The position numbers and the translations under genes are program-made. The notes beneath the pieces are model-generated. The model did no database searches, had not been told where the DNA came from, and was given only the letters and a program-made list of their open reading frames with translations. Of a stretch of DNA of 64,000 nt, positions 40,978 to 49,032 are shown one piece after another. Each line of letters begins with the position of its first letter. Within the stretch, counting starts at the first letter, position 1. The stretch comes from Paenibacillus_AR mesotrionivorans (GTDB lineage Bacteria; Bacillota; Bacilli; Paenibacillales; NBRC-103111): positions 174,304 through 238,303 of the forward strand of contig NZ_JBJURJ010000012.1 in NCBI RefSeq assembly GCF_046098205.1. Reading direction: 5' to 3'.

Positions 40978-41892
40978 CTATTGCCGCATCCGGTTGATTT
41001 CCTCCAAAGGCAGGCCGGTGACCTTGGCAATGAGCTGCGGCTCCAAGCGCTCCGCGATCATTTGGCGGGCCACTTCCAGCTTGCCCTTCTCGATTCCCTG
41101 CTCAATACCTTTTTCAATGCCCTTTTCAATCCCTTGTTCTAAACCGCGTTCAATGCCTTCCTTTAATCCCTTTTCCATGGCATACCGCTCAAAGTGAGTT
41201 TTCCATTCCATCACTTCAGTCCCTCCTAAACTGTATATTTGCTTTGCCTCATGCCAAACCTGCTGCTCCTGCTCCTCCGTAAGGGGAAGGTATGCGTCGA
41301 AGAAAACGGCCAGCAGCTCCATTCGGGCAGGATCCAGCTGCAGACGGGTCATCATCCCGATAAATTCCAGCTTCAAGCGGATTTTCTCCTCTTCATTATA
41401 GCCCATACTGCTCAGCAATGCAGCAGCCACCGGATTGCCTGAGTGCACAAAGTCCCTCCAATTTAGCTTACGCAGATGCAGACGGTGGTACCTAAAGCGT
41501 AGCACCTCCAAATGCGGCAGCTCCCAACCGAAGGTATCCGGCTCGGGGATTTGCCGTTTGTGGCTGATAATAGCGATGGGGAGCACACGAAGACGGTATT
41601 TTTCATACAACCGGGCAGTGTAAATAAACATTCGTTCCGGAAATTCCTCCTGGTAGTAAGCCTGCGGCTCCTGATGAACCAGAATAAAGGCCTGCTCCTG
41701 CTTCAGTCTGGTTTTCACCAGCACATCCAGCCGTTTTTTTGTACCGCCTGCAATATCTACAACAACCTCCTCGGAAAGGAACTCCACCGAGGCAAAATTG
41801 ATTTGCTCAGCTGTCTCCGGGAAGAAAAGCTCCATAAATTCTCTAAAAAAGTTCCGCAGCAATTCCTTATACAGCGCATCATGATCCGTCAC
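40978..41892 (-). CDS. Rpn family PD-(D/E)XK nuclease / putative transposase
   Basis: A 304-residue protein with the Rpn/YhgA-like opening (DALYKELLRNFFREFMELFFPE), a catalytic stretch around RLDVLVKTRL...FILVHQEPQ (about 55-85) and a C-terminal run of GIEKG/GLEQG units (about 252-280) common in this group. Rpn proteins promote RecA-independent recombination in E. coli. I chose a GTG at 41892, ten bases after AAGGAG; a TTG at 41913 would place the ribosome site inside the gene. No flanking inverted repeats are seen. Confidence 0.85.
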   Translation of the reverse strand: MTDHDALYKELLRNFFREFMELFFPETAEQINFASVEFLSEEVVVDIAGGTKKRLDVLVKTRLKQEQAFILVHQEPQAYYQEEFPERMFIYTARLYEKYRLRVLPIAIISHKRQIPEPDTFGWELPHLEVLRFRYHRLHLRKLNWRDFVHSGNPVAAALLSSMGYNEEEKIRLKLEFIGMMTRLQLDPARMELLAVFFDAYLPLTEEQEQQVWHEAKQIYSLGGTEVMEWKTHFERYAMEKGLKEGIERGLEQGIEKGIEKGIEQGIEKGKLEVARQMIAERLEPQLIAKVTGLPLEEINRMRQ

Positions 41893-41942
41893 GGCATCAA
41901 CTCTCCTTCGCAAAAATCGGATTTCACGTTCTTCCGGAAAGC

Positions 41943-41987
41943 AAAAAACACACCAGCCATCCCCTTAACGGAGAACAGCCAGGTGTG
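41943..41987 (-). terminator. Terminator of alkC (minus strand)
   Basis: On the minus strand CACACC and GGTGTG pair around a structured loop and run into six T, after the alkC stop. Confidence 0.65.
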
Positions 41988-42060
41988 CTTCACCCGGAAA
42001 TCCTATTTGATACCAGCAGCATATCATAATCAGCCCGTAAAGGACAAGCCCCAAACCAAT

Positions 42061-43152
42061 TTACTCCCCGGGCAACTCCAGCATAAATCCCCCGGCTGCG
42101 CGCTCCTCTCCGTTCACCAGAATGGAAACACGGTGATATCCGGGATAATGCTTGCGGGTGGTAAAATCCTTAACCGTCACGCTCCATGAGATCACCTCAT
42201 CGCCGGAAAATCCCTTCCGTTCGGGGAGGTGAAAGCGTTTGGGGGCGGTTTTGCCGTTGGCTTTTACGTACTCCACGGCGTATTGCAGACGGAAGGAAGC
42301 AGGCTCCTTGGAGGAGAGTTGGAAGGAGAAACGGAGCTGTTCTCCCAGCCGGATCGTCTCTGGCTCGATCTGCAGCTCACGGATGTCTACGGAGGACTGG
42401 ACATCGCTGCTGCCAAAGCCAAAGAGGCGGAGAGCCTCCGGATTCCCTTTCTTCAGCAGAGTCCGGCAGGCATGCTTCAAGAGCCGGTCCGTGTTCCGGC
42501 TTAACCCCAGATGTACGGCGGCCAAATGCAGCACCAGCTCCGGGTGGTCTTTGGCGATATCGTTAAGGTTGTTGGCTACACTGCGGCGGACATATTCCGA
42601 TTCATCCTGCATAAGCGCCGTTAGAATGGGAAAAAGCGGTCCAGGATCGGCAATCAGCTGCCGCAGCGGCTTCCCCCAGGGCAGGCGGGGACGGCAGCCC
42701 TCGCTGGCCAGCCGTCTTACATGCTCGTCCGGGTCCTGTGTCCAGGCAAGCATAGCTTCAAGCATCTGTTCCTGGTCCAGCTCGATATAGGGCCTCACCG
42801 CAAATTCGGAGGAGCTGGATGGTGTGAAGCTGCGCAATGCGCGGAGAGAGGTGTCCCAATGCTCCAAGCCGTAGAGACAAACAAATTCCGGAAAGAAAAT
42901 ATACGGGAAGCCCCGGCAGTCTGCGGCAATTCCCTCCAGAATATGTATGGCCCGATTATAGTCCGCAGGCAGGTATTCTCCGAGCATACGGGCGATATGG
43001 CGGTACCGGTCCTTCAGTTCCCGGGAGTCCCATTCGATATCGAATACGGATGCAAGAAACCCCGGTTGGTCAAAGGCGGGATAAACACCTGCCACCTTGT
43101 GGGCAAAGCCCTCCAGCAGCTCCGGAGTGTACATATATTTCAAAGGCTCCAT
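42061..43152 (-). CDS. alkC: DNA alkylation repair protein, AlkC-like (HEAT repeat plus Ig-like domain)
   Basis: A 363-residue protein. Residues 1-240 are HEAT-like helices (DRYRHIARMLGEYLPADYNRAIHIL, in part; DEHVRRLASEGCRPRLPWG; ESEYVRRSVANNLNDIAKDHP), and residues 255-363 look like a beta-rich Ig-type domain (RELQIEPETIRLGEQLRFSF, in part). This pairing is that of AlkC (B. subtilis YhaZ), a glycosylase that removes N-alkylated bases such as 3-methylcytosine and 3-methyladenine. A good promoter lies upstream and a terminator downstream, so it is monocistronic. Confidence 0.85.
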   Translation of the reverse strand: MEPLKYMYTPELLEGFAHKVAGVYPAFDQPGFLASVFDIEWDSRELKDRYRHIARMLGEYLPADYNRAIHILEGIAADCRGFPYIFFPEFVCLYGLEHWDTSLRALRSFTPSSSSEFAVRPYIELDQEQMLEAMLAWTQDPDEHVRRLASEGCRPRLPWGKPLRQLIADPGPLFPILTALMQDESEYVRRSVANNLNDIAKDHPELVLHLAAVHLGLSRNTDRLLKHACRTLLKKGNPEALRLFGFGSSDVQSSVDIRELQIEPETIRLGEQLRFSFQLSSKEPASFRLQYAVEYVKANGKTAPKRFHLPERKGFSGDEVISWSVTVKDFTTRKHYPGYHRVSILVNGEERAAGGFMLELPGE

Positions 43153-43210
43153 GGCGGCGTGCTCCTTCTAGGGGAGATAGATAGGCAAACATTTGTTTCC
43201 CTTTTGGAAC

Positions 43211-43240
43211 AGTATACCATCCGCCCGGAATCTTGTACAA
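43211..43240 (-). promoter_or_regulatory. Sigma-A promoter of alkC
   Basis: On the minus strand TTGTAC (43240-43235), 18 bases, then TATACT (43216-43211) with TG at -14/-15. Confidence 0.6.
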
Positions 43241-43287
43241 TACTGTCAAGCGCAGGGAAAACTCAATCTCCAAAGGAGTGGTTTGAA

Positions 43288-43809
43288 ATGGCGTTTGTTA
43301 TTAATGAGAAGACGGTTTCCTACGTTCAGCGGCGTTCGCCTGTGCCGGAGTTCGCCTGGCATACAACCGAGGGTTTGTCCAAAAGGTTGGGGTCGGAGCA
43401 TATGAAGTTCGAGGTTCGCTCTCTCGATCCGGGTCTGTATTCATACCCGTACCATTTTCACCGGAACGCAGAGGAGCTGTTCATTATCCTGTCAGGGAAA
43501 GCCATGCTGCGCACGCCGGAGGGATTGCAGGAGATAGGGGAAGGGGATACGGTGTTTTTCGGGATAGGACCGGAGGGGGCGCATCAGCTCTACAACCATA
43601 GTGAAACGCCGTGCGTATATCTGGATATCCGGACGGATAGGGGAATAGATGTATGTGAATACCCGGATTCAGGCAAATTGAATATATTGCCTGAACAGCA
43701 GCTTTTCCGGCGGGTGGATGAAGTGGACTATTATGAAGGGGAACGGAACGTGAAAGCCATTTGGGGCGGGCTGGGTCAGAGCCCCCAGGATGCCGGACCG
43801 GAGGCTTAG
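43288..43809 (+). CDS. Cupin domain protein
   Basis: A 173-residue protein with one cupin barrel. The metal-site motifs are YHFHRNAEELFIILSG (H, H and E ligands, about 54-69) and GPEGAHQLYNHSE (His ligand). Cupins of this size act as dioxygenases, isomerases or storage-type binding proteins; the substrate is unknown. CAAAGGAGTGGTTTGAA precedes the ATG at 43288. It is divergent from alkC; a functional link is not clear. Confidence 0.87.
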   Translation: MAFVINEKTVSYVQRRSPVPEFAWHTTEGLSKRLGSEHMKFEVRSLDPGLYSYPYHFHRNAEELFIILSGKAMLRTPEGLQEIGEGDTVFFGIGPEGAHQLYNHSETPCVYLDIRTDRGIDVCEYPDSGKLNILPEQQLFRRVDEVDYYEGERNVKAIWGGLGQSPQDAGPEA

Positions 43810-43829
43810 GACGTTTTTGTATTTACGCC

Positions 43830-44066
43830 CTAACGGGATTTTCCACCGGGTACGGCGGTGCTCCGGCCTGCTGTACCCGGACGGATGAGGAATGCGGCAT
43901 GCCGCACAAAGGTGCTTTCGGCACCTAAAGAAGCGCGTTGATCCAACTGCTCCAACAAAGGCATATGGGGGTTGGGAGATTGGTCCAGAAGCAGCCGGAG
44001 CATACGGCGTACCTCATGTGCTTTCCCGGTCATCAGGAGACTTGCGGTGCTATAGCGGGTTTTCAT
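43830..44066 (-). CDS. mciZ: MciZ-like Z-ring inhibitor, extended form
   Basis: The 78-residue product opens MKTRYSTASLLMTGKAHEVR followed by RMLRLLL. That matches the core of B. subtilis MciZ (GKAWEIRAKL), a 40-residue peptide that caps FtsZ filaments in the sporulating mother cell. It lies next to nudF, as in B. subtilis, but on the opposite strand. The extra C-terminal half (from about residue 40) has no counterpart in B. subtilis and runs through a GC-rich hairpin (about 43855-43885), so it could be added or mis-framed. GAGGGTTCCGCCC precedes the ATG at 44066. Confidence 0.65.
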   Translation of the reverse strand: MKTRYSTASLLMTGKAHEVRRMLRLLLDQSPNPHMPLLEQLDQRASLGAESTFVRHAAFLIRPGTAGRSTAVPGGKSR

Positions 44067-44141
44067 GGGCGGAACCCTCTTTTCTTTTCATAGTCGGCCT
44101 TTGCCGCTTGCGCAATCCTCGAGGTCCTTCCCCGACAGGCA

Positions 44142-44150
44142 TGGTATAAT
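44142..44150 (+). promoter_or_regulatory. Extended -10 promoter of nudF
   Basis: TGGTATAAT (TATAAT 44145-44150) gives an extended -10; no good -35 is visible. It lies 95 bases before nudF. Confidence 0.5.
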
Positions 44151-44244
44151 GCTATTCATATGACAATTGCGTCACAGCCATGTCTGGTAACGGTTCAATT
44201 CAGCGAATCAGGCACATTTTACACGGATAAAAGGAGAAGAGACC

Positions 44245-44805
44245 ATGAACGAGCAAGCATCCAGCAAATTTGAGGAAGTCACCCTCAGTACGGAATCTAT
44301 TTTTAAGGGAAGGATTATCTCCCTTCAAGTGGATACAGTCCGGCTGCCCAACGGCGAAACGGCCACCCGGGAAATCGTGAAACATCCGGGGGCCGTGGCG
44401 GTCATTGCTCTTGTGGAGGATAAGATGCTGGTGGTGGAGCAATACCGCAAGCCCTTCGAAAAAAATCTGGTGGAAATCCCGGCGGGCAAGCTGGATCACG
44501 GGGAAGAGCCCCTGGCAGCGGCCATCCGCGAGCTGGCGGAGGAAACAGGTTATACTGCCGGAGATATTCGCCTTATACATTCTTTTTACACATCTCCGGG
44601 ATTTGCAAACGAGTTGATCCATCTTTTTGTTGCGGAAAATTTAGCCAGAGGTGAAGCGCACCTGGATGAGGATGAATTTCTCGACTGCAGCGCCATCACC
44701 TTGGAGGAAGCGGAGCAGTACATCGCTGAAGGTCGTATCGGGGATGCCAAAACCATTATGGCGGTGTACGCCTGGAAGCTCTACCGGCTGACGGGGAAGC
44801 TGTAA
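44245..44805 (+). CDS. nudF: ADP-ribose pyrophosphatase (Nudix)
   Basis: A 186-residue Nudix hydrolase. The Nudix box is GKLDHGEEPLAAAIRELAEETGY, in part (about 81-103), with all catalytic glutamates present. It splits ADP-ribose into AMP and ribose 5-phosphate. AAAGGAGAAGAGACC precedes the ATG at 44245. endoQ starts two bases past the stop, as in other Bacillales. Confidence 0.94.
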   Translation: MNEQASSKFEEVTLSTESIFKGRIISLQVDTVRLPNGETATREIVKHPGAVAVIALVEDKMLVVEQYRKPFEKNLVEIPAGKLDHGEEPLAAAIRELAEETGYTAGDIRLIHSFYTSPGFANELIHLFVAENLARGEAHLDEDEFLDCSAITLEEAEQYIAEGRIGDAKTIMAVYAWKLYRLTGKL

Positions 44806-44806
44806 C

Positions 44807-46003
44807 ATGGAGCGGCTGCAGGAATATTATGTGGATATGCATATCCATATCGGGCGTACGGAATCAGGTTTGCCGGTCAAGATCAGCGGCGCCGCCAACC
44901 TGACCTTCCACAATATCGCCCGGGAGGCATCGGAGCGTAAGGGGATCGATGTGGTGGGCATTATCGACTGTCATTCTCCCGCGGTGCAGGCCGAAATCGA
45001 CAGCTACCTGGAGCAGGGGGAGATGGAGGAGCTGGAGGGCGGCGGCATCCGCTATCACAACACCACGATTCTCCTCGGTTCAGAGCTGGAGGTGAAGGAG
45101 CCGGGCAGAGGAGCAGCGCATTTCCTGGTGTTCCTGCCTGACCTTCGCTCCATGAAATCCTTTACGGTCTGGTTATCCGGGGTTATGAAAAATGTGCAGC
45201 TCAGCTCCCAGCGGATTTATGTGACTACCCGCCAGCTTCAGCGTGAGGCGGAAGCCCGCGGCGGCATCCTGATTCCCGCCCATATTTTCACACCCTACAA
45301 AAGTGTGTACGGCAGCGCGGCGGAGCGGATGTCGGAGCTTTTGGATGTGGAGCGAATTCTGGCGGTGGAGCTGGGGCTTAGCTCCGATACCGAAATGGCG
45401 TCTTACCTTCCCGAGCTGGACAGGCTGGTCTTCCTGACGGACTCAGATGCCCATTCCCTGGGCAAGATCGGGCGGGAATACAACCGTATCCGGATGGCTG
45501 AGCCTACCTTCCGGGAATTTGTGCTGGCTTTGCAGGGCAAGGATGGACGTGGGGTAACCGCCAATTACGGGTTGAATCCCAGGCTGGGCAAGTATCACCG
45601 TACCTATTGCGCCGCTTGCGGCTCCATTGTGGATGAGGCAGAGCTGTCCACGGAGCGCTGCCTGTATTGCGGGAGCACCAAGATTGTCCGCGGAGTCATG
45701 GACCGAATCAGGGATATTGCAGACCGCCCTGAACCTGTAGTCGGTACCCACCGGCCGCCTTATTTTTACCAGGTGCCGCTGGAATTTCTGCCCGGGCTCG
45801 GCCCCAAGCTGCTAGGCAAGCTGCTCTCACGATTCGGAACGGAAATGAACATTTTGCACAAGGCAGCACTGGAGGATATTGCGGAGACGGCCGGAGCCGC
45901 CATTGCCGGTATGATTGGGGCTGCCCGCGGCGGTGTTCTGCAGGTAAATGCAGGCGGAGGAGGAACCTATGGAAAAGTCAGGATGGAGGATCAGCAAGGC
46001 TGA
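44807..46003 (+). CDS. endoQ: Endonuclease Q-like PHP-domain DNA repair nuclease
   Basis: A 398-residue protein with a PHP metal domain (DMHIHIGRTESG about 11-22, IIDCHSPAVQAEID, GSELEVKE, PAHIFTP, TDSDAHSLGKIG), a zinc finger (CAACG...CLYCG, about 268-290) and a helix-hairpin-helix near the end (FLPGLGPKLLGKLLSRFG). This order is that of EndoQ, which nicks DNA 5' of deaminated bases; B. subtilis YqxK occupies the same place. The last 35 bases overlap a broken acetyltransferase gene. Confidence 0.9.
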   Translation: MERLQEYYVDMHIHIGRTESGLPVKISGAANLTFHNIAREASERKGIDVVGIIDCHSPAVQAEIDSYLEQGEMEELEGGGIRYHNTTILLGSELEVKEPGRGAAHFLVFLPDLRSMKSFTVWLSGVMKNVQLSSQRIYVTTRQLQREAEARGGILIPAHIFTPYKSVYGSAAERMSELLDVERILAVELGLSSDTEMASYLPELDRLVFLTDSDAHSLGKIGREYNRIRMAEPTFREFVLALQGKDGRGVTANYGLNPRLGKYHRTYCAACGSIVDEAELSTERCLYCGSTKIVRGVMDRIRDIADRPEPVVGTHRPPYFYQVPLEFLPGLGPKLLGKLLSRFGTEMNILHKAALEDIAETAGAAIAGMIGAARGGVLQVNAGGGGTYGKVRMEDQQG

Positions 46004-46152
46004 CCCGGAGGATGCGGAGGAGCTGCTCCGGTTTCTCAAAGGCCATCCGCCTGTATGAAAGCTTGCGTTTCCAGGCCTGCGGTACCTACGACCGCTTCTT
46101 CAAGATCAGCGGTGCCTATTACGATGTGCTTCTTATGAACTTATCTCTATAG
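45969..46152 (+). pseudogene. GNAT acetyltransferase remnant (internal deletion and frame change)
   Basis: From the ATG at 45969 (after GGCGGAGGAGGAACCT) the frame reads MEKSGWRISKADPEDAEELL and stops at 46060. Near 46040 the frame shifts, and the next frame reads AIRLYESLRFQACGTYDRFF and ends YYDVLLMNLSL at 46152. These look like the start and the last strand-helix of a GNAT acetyltransferase with about 100 central residues missing. So the gene lost its middle and is dead. Confidence 0.7.
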
Positions 46153-46222
46153 TGGGCATCATAGTTTCCGGCCAAGCCTCATATTCTGTACTATGCGGCT
46201 TGGACAAGGAGGCGAAGAGACT

Positions 46223-46873
46223 ATGAATTCAACCGGACATCCGTTGCGTATGTATATGAAGGAGCATTTCCCCTTTTTTCTGTTTATTTTCGTCCTGTTC
46301 GCCACGGGTATTGTCTTCGGTGCAGTGCTGGTGGGGGCCCTTACCCTGGAGCAAAGGGAGGAAATGGCTAGGCATCTGGCCGCTTTTGCTGCAACAGTGG
46401 ATCAGGGTGGCGGCTTTAATGAAGGCGCCTCTTTCCAGCAGGCGGTAATTCTGCATCTGAAATGGCTTGGCCTGATCTGGGTGCTGGGTTTATCCGTTAT
46501 TGGCCTTCCGCTGGTGTTCGCTCTGGATTTCTTGAAGGGTGTACTCGTCGGCTTCACAGTAGGCTATATGGTCAGCGTCTATTCCTGGGACGGTGTGCTG
46601 TTTGCCTTTGTGTCGGTGCTCCCCCAAAACCTGGTGATCATTCCGGCATTCATTATCGTCAGCGTTGCCGCCACCCTATTCGCCATTCATCTGGTAAAAG
46701 CAAGAGTGGTGGGACGGGAGGGGTCCTTGGCCGGTGCCTTCTGGCGCTATACGGCCACCGCCCTGTTTATGGTTATCGCGCTGACGGGAGCGGCCTTATA
46801 CGAAGGGTATCTGTCACCGGAGCTGATGAAGCAGGTGGCACCCCGGCTGTTGTCGGTGTTCTCGATTCTATGA
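46223..46873 (+). CDS. spoIIM: Stage II sporulation protein M
   Basis: A 216-residue integral membrane protein with about five helices (MKEHFPFFLFIFVLFATGIVFGA, in part; LIWVLGLSVIGLPLVFALDFLKG, in part; VLPQNLVIIPAFIIVSV). SpoIIM joins SpoIID and SpoIIP in the peptidoglycan-remodelling complex that drives engulfment in the mother cell. AAGGAGGCGAAGAGACT precedes the ATG at 46223. Position between endoQ and fur is as in B. subtilis. Confidence 0.94.
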   Translation: MNSTGHPLRMYMKEHFPFFLFIFVLFATGIVFGAVLVGALTLEQREEMARHLAAFAATVDQGGGFNEGASFQQAVILHLKWLGLIWVLGLSVIGLPLVFALDFLKGVLVGFTVGYMVSVYSWDGVLFAFVSVLPQNLVIIPAFIIVSVAATLFAIHLVKARVVGREGSLAGAFWRYTATALFMVIALTGAALYEGYLSPELMKQVAPRLLSVFSIL

Positions 46874-46878
46874 ATAAG

Positions 46879-46908
46879 TTGACTTTATTTCCCGTGTCAC
46901 CCTATAAT
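46879..46908 (+). promoter_or_regulatory. Sigma-A promoter of fur
   Basis: TTGACT (46879-46884), 18 bases, TATAAT (46903-46908), starting five bases after the spoIIM stop. It lies 90 bases before fur. Confidence 0.65.
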
Positions 46909-46997
46909 GAAGAAAGAGTGTCGGGGATGGGGCGCGAGTGTGCTTCATGATGCTTACGACGCCGGTTTTCCTCCGGAAAACCCTAGGGAGGGCAACG

Positions 46998-47456
46998 ATG
47001 GAAGCGCGCATTGAAAAAATCAAACAACAGCTGCAGGCGCAGGCTTTCAAGCTGACACCCCAACGTGAAGCGACGGTGCGAGTCCTGCTGGAGAATGAAG
47101 AAGACCATCTGAGCGCGGAAGAAGTGTTCATGCTGGTTAAGGATAAATTTCCCGAAATTGGCCTGGCGACAGTGTACCGCACCTTGGAGCTGTTGTCGGA
47201 GCTGCATGTTCTCGAGAAAATGAATTTCGGAGACGGCGTTGCCCGGTATGACCTGCGCAACGACAGCACGCATCATCATCACCATCATCTGATTTGCGTC
47301 CAATGCGGATCGGTGGACGAGATCCTGGAGGATTGGCTGGCCCCTCTGGAGGAGCGGCTGGATCGGGAATTCCAGTTTACGGTGGTGGATCACAGGCTGG
47401 ATTTTCAGGGTATCTGCCACAGATGCCGGGAGAAGGCCAAGGCTAAAGCGAAATAA
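46998..47456 (+). CDS. fur: Ferric uptake regulator Fur
   Basis: A 152-residue protein with a winged helix (LTPQREATVRVLLENEEDHLSAEEV, in part; IGLATVYRTLELLSELHVL) and a metal-binding dimer domain: histidine run HHHHHH (about 93-98), CVQCG and CHRCREK as the two CXXC pairs of the structural zinc site. Fur represses iron-uptake genes when iron is bound. GGGAGGGCAACG precedes the ATG at 46998. Its neighbours spoIIM and yqzK/xerD fit the B. subtilis Fur rather than PerR or Zur. A two-way terminator follows. Confidence 0.93.
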   Translation: MEARIEKIKQQLQAQAFKLTPQREATVRVLLENEEDHLSAEEVFMLVKDKFPEIGLATVYRTLELLSELHVLEKMNFGDGVARYDLRNDSTHHHHHHLICVQCGSVDEILEDWLAPLEERLDREFQFTVVDHRLDFQGICHRCREKAKAKAK

Positions 47457-47470
47457 CAGCAGCTAAAATG

Positions 47471-47512
47471 AAAACCCTTCAGCGGGAGATGCTCCCGGCA
47501 AAGGGTTTTTTT
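47471..47512. terminator. Bidirectional terminator between fur and the subtilisin gene
   Basis: AAAACCCTT...AGCGGGAG-ATG-CTCCCGGC...AAGGGTTTTTTT forms a two-part stem with T-runs on both strands. Confidence 0.88.
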
Positions 47513-47527
47513 CGTTTTTCGGCGGCT

Positions 47528-48697
47528 TTAAACCTGACGGATTGCCTTATCCACCTGGACCAGACCTGCTCCCTGGGCCAGGGAGGAGTACCCGGACAGT
47601 CGTTTGGCTGTAGACCGGAGCACCTGGCGGACACGGGCCGGACTCAGCTTGCGATTTTTGGATAAAAGAAGGGCGGCGGCTCCCGTAACATGTGGGGCGG
47701 CCATAGAGGTGCCGCTCATCTTGCCGTAGCTTCTGCCGGGCAGTGTGGAGCAGATATCCACACCGGGAGCGGTGACGGCAATGCCCCTGCCCCTGTTGCT
47801 GAAGCTGGCTACCTTGTTTCCAATGTCACTTGCCGCTACGGCAATCACCTGAGGCAAGCGGGCAGGAAAGTCGATTTGGTCGGTATTGGGACCGTCATTG
47901 CCGGCTGAAGCCACCATTACGATACCCTTACGGTAAGCGCGCTCGATCTGCTCCTTCACCGTGTCGCTGCCTTCACGGATGCCGAAGCTCATGTTGATGA
48001 CCTGCATATTGTGGCTGATGCACCATTCCAGCGCTTCCACAATATCTGATACAAACGCACTTCCGCTGGCATCAAAAGCCTTAACGGAATACAGACGGGC
48101 CTTCGGGGCCACGCCGACTACCCCGAAGCTGTTGTTCAAGGCGCTGGCGGTGCCGGACACGTGGGTGCCATGTCCGTTTTCATCCGTATCCGGCGTACCG
48201 GCAATGGCGTTGAACCGTCCGCGGACGCGGAGGTCGGGGTGGGGACTGATTCCGGTATCAATGATGCCGATTCTGACCCCGCTCCCCTGATAGGACCGCC
48301 AAACATTAGGAGCGCCGACCCGCTTTACGCCCCATGGAATGATTTGGGGGGCATTCACAGAGGCGCAGGGTGCCGATATCCGCACTTGGCGTAAGCCCCT
48401 TTTTCGATGCACCTTCACTTTGGCGTCATGCTCCACCCGCTTGACCATGCTGTGGGTAGATAATGCCTTTAAGCTTGCTTTGGCCGGAAACCGGCAAACC
48501 ACAGCGTTGGCGCCCGCCACCTTTTTGACAGGCTTAATGCCCAATGCTTTAAGCTGGGCCAGACAATGATGATAGCAGTGGCTGTTTTTCAGGACGACCA
48601 TTTTGCGTGTTTGCCCCGTATTTTTTTTCCCGCTTGTAATGCTGCCTCTGCCCGGCGCCTGCATAATGCCGGCCAGAATATCCCGCATAGTGCTCAT
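47528..48697 (-). CDS. Subtilisin-like serine protease (S8) without signal peptide
   Basis: A 389-residue protease with an N-terminal I9-like propeptide (about 30-95, KMVVLKNSHCYHHCLAQL...VKRVEHDAKVKV) and a full S8 catalytic domain: Asp in GIIDTGISPHPD, His in GHGTHVSGT, Asn in SAGNDGP and Ser in SGTSMAAPH. No signal peptide is seen, so it is either intracellular or carried to the spore by another route. The N-terminal part has four or five cysteines, unusual for subtilisins. I chose the ATG at 48697; one at 48709 abuts the ribosome site. It lies between fur and yqzK, where B. subtilis has no gene. Confidence 0.88.
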   Translation of the reverse strand: MSTMRDILAGIMQAPGRGSITSGKKNTGQTRKMVVLKNSHCYHHCLAQLKALGIKPVKKVAGANAVVCRFPAKASLKALSTHSMVKRVEHDAKVKVHRKRGLRQVRISAPCASVNAPQIIPWGVKRVGAPNVWRSYQGSGVRIGIIDTGISPHPDLRVRGRFNAIAGTPDTDENGHGTHVSGTASALNNSFGVVGVAPKARLYSVKAFDASGSAFVSDIVEALEWCISHNMQVINMSFGIREGSDTVKEQIERAYRKGIVMVASAGNDGPNTDQIDFPARLPQVIAVAASDIGNKVASFSNRGRGIAVTAPGVDICSTLPGRSYGKMSGTSMAAPHVTGAAALLLSKNRKLSPARVRQVLRSTAKRLSGYSSLAQGAGLVQVDKAIRQV

Positions 48698-48816
48698 ATT
48701 CTTAACCATCTCCCCTTGGGTTCCTGATGCATTCTATGGGGAATCGGGACATTTGGCATGGGCAGCTGCAATATTCTGCGGACTTGGGCAGGATGCCTGT
48801 CCGATGGAGAAGGTTT

Positions 48817-49032
48817 GGTGAATCCATATTCATCAACATGAAACGGGAGGGATAGGTTGTGAAAGTTTTCCGCAAGGAAAACTGGCTTCGGAAGCATACG
48901 CTTTTGAGGGCGAGTTTTTTGGCGGCTTTGACCCCTTAAGATTCAATCCAATCAAGGCCGACAAAACGTGTTTGAGCTTCCAAGACAAGCCTATCCCGGT
49001 AGTGAATGTTGTCCAATGAATATGGATTCACC
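48817..49032. repeat. Inverted-repeat element, expanded copy (copy 2)
   Basis: GGTGAATCCATATTCAT (48817-48833) and ATGAATATGGATTCACC (49016-49032) are perfect 17-base inverted arms about 180 bases apart. The right arm belongs to a block (48990-49050) that matches copy 1 at 34267-34329. The left arm continues as a degraded reverse copy (about 48833-48856). The inside carries a perfect hairpin (AGTTTTCC-GCAA-GGAAAACT, 48863-48882) and a 26-codon reading frame. This accounts for most of the 472-base gap between the protease and yqzK. Confidence 0.75.
48859..48939 (+). CDS. Possible 26-residue basic peptide inside repeat copy 2
   Basis: A GTG at 48859 follows CGGGAGGGATAGGTT, a good ribosome site, and opens a frame ending at 48939 that encodes MKVFRKENWLRKHTLLRASF and then LAALTP: a basic first half and a more hydrophobic tail. 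I do not recognise it. Nothing shows that it is expressed, and a hairpin lies inside it. It may be chance. Confidence 0.25.
   Translation: MKVFRKENWLRKHTLLRASFLAALTP

Noticed and set aside
47268..47290. Six consecutive histidine codons in fur as a possible cloning tag
   Set aside because: The run lies at the native His-rich metal site of Fur (HHHH..C..CG), inside the protein, and so is natural.
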